DNA of 5,428 bases from an uncultured Erysipelotrichaceae bacterium (GTDB taxonomy: Bacteria > Bacillota_I > Bacilli_A > RF39 > UBA660). Positions within the stretch are counted from its first letter, which is position 1. The number at the start of each line of letters is the position of its first letter. This document shows positions 4,884 through 5,428 of the stretch, in pieces. The translations under genes and the position numbers were made by a program. The stretch spans positions 1-5,428 of the forward strand of contig CACYBN010000037.1 of the NCBI GenBank assembly GCA_902772675.1, read 5' to 3'. A model generated the notes under the pieces. It was given only the letters and a program-made list of their open reading frames with translations. It did not search any database and had not been told where the DNA came from.

Positions 4884-5428
4884 ATGGAAGATTATTATGC
4901 AATGATATTTGAACCAATTAATGTAGATGTTGGTTATGTAATATTAAGACCCCTTAGATTAGCTAAAGGTATATATGATCAAGATGATAATAGTTTTACT
5001 GCAGATAATTTGTTCTATGAAGAAATTAATAATTATCCAATGGCAGGTATTACTTTTGAAGAAAATAGTGCTCCTAAAATAGAATATACTAATTTAACTA
5101 AGGAAGATAGGGAAATAGATGATTTTCATGTATTTGGATTTCCTACTTCAGAGTCTGAACTTAGAAAAATATATGATGGTAAGTTAGATTTAGAAGCATA
5201 TGAAAATGATATTAGATCATATGGTTTTTCTTTAGTTTATAGAGAAGATTATCAGTCAGTAATATTAGTTGCAACTTATTTAAAAAAACAAAAAGTATAT
5301 TTAGAATTAGATGCTTCATTAGATTTTGATTCTTCAATTAGTAATGCTTATAATCCAGAACCAGTTGTTGAGAAAAGAAGACCAAAAGTATTCTTTGATC
5401 CAGATGAATTAGAAAGACAAATAAAATC
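4884..5428 (+). CDS. Unrecognised protein, N-terminal 181 codons, cut by the right edge
   Basis: The ATG at 4884, behind CGAGGTGAT, opens a frame that stays open to the end of the window. The protein begins MEDYYAMIFEPINVDVGYVILRPLRLAKGIYD and has no signal peptide or membrane helix, so it is probably cytoplasmic. It is acidic and rich in aromatic residues, with alternating strand and helix segments to about residue 155. A proline- and charge-rich linker follows (NPEPVVEKRRPKVFFDPDELERQIK, about 157-181). A linker of this kind leading into 'DPDELERQIK' would suit the start of a second domain, for example an AAA+ ATPase module whose first helix often has this pattern, but that domain lies beyond the window and is a guess. 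No motif identifies the first domain. It is real by ribosome site, promoter and open length. Confidence 0.8.
   Translation, partial: MEDYYAMIFEPINVDVGYVILRPLRLAKGIYDQDDNSFTADNLFYEEINNYPMAGITFEENSAPKIEYTNLTKEDREIDDFHVFGFPTSESELRKIYDGKLDLEAYENDIRSYGFSLVYREDYQSVILVATYLKKQKVYLELDASLDFDSSISNAYNPEPVVEKRRPKVFFDPDELERQIK

Overview
This is an AT-rich stretch of low-GC Gram-positive (Firmicutes/Bacilli-like) chromosome. The order of genes (scpB end, yceD-rpmF pair), strong Shine-Dalgarno sites, TGnTATAAT promoters and extreme use of AAA, ATA and TTA codons fit an uncultured gut-type Bacilli or Mollicutes-related lineage such as RF39; that placement is inference. TGA acts as a stop (the lipoprotein gene ends in TGA) and the tryptophans checked are TGG, so the Mycoplasma code is not in use.

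Layout: (1) 1-375, the 3' part of scpB (chromosome segregation and condensation), converging on (2) a minus-strand MscS-family channel gene, 372-1247. Their stop codons overlap inside one palindromic, probably bidirectional terminator. (3) 1371-2228, an unrecognised, very AT-rich membrane-anchored protein closed by a perfect 18-bp hairpin. (4) 2266-2451, a gene-free stretch with an unexplained Shine-Dalgarno motif and promoter-like box on the minus strand, plus the promoter of the next gene. (5) 2452-4106, a two-gene cell-surface operon: a protein with two membrane helices, a coiled coil and a C39-like cysteine peptidase domain, followed 8 bases later by a lipoprotein with an LppM-like ectodomain and a second membrane anchor at its C-terminus. 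(6) 4150-4810, yceD (DUF177) and rpmF (ribosomal protein L32) with their own strong promoter and a good terminator. (7) 4884 to the right edge, the N-terminal 181 codons of an unrecognised protein.

Housekeeping genes (scpB, yceD, rpmF) thus bracket a small envelope cluster. The peptidase/lipoprotein pair is the most interesting part: both products are predicted to place their main domains outside the cell, and tight spacing with a Shine-Dalgarno site overlapping the upstream stop suggests coupled synthesis. No mobile element, tRNA, rRNA or CRISPR array was seen.
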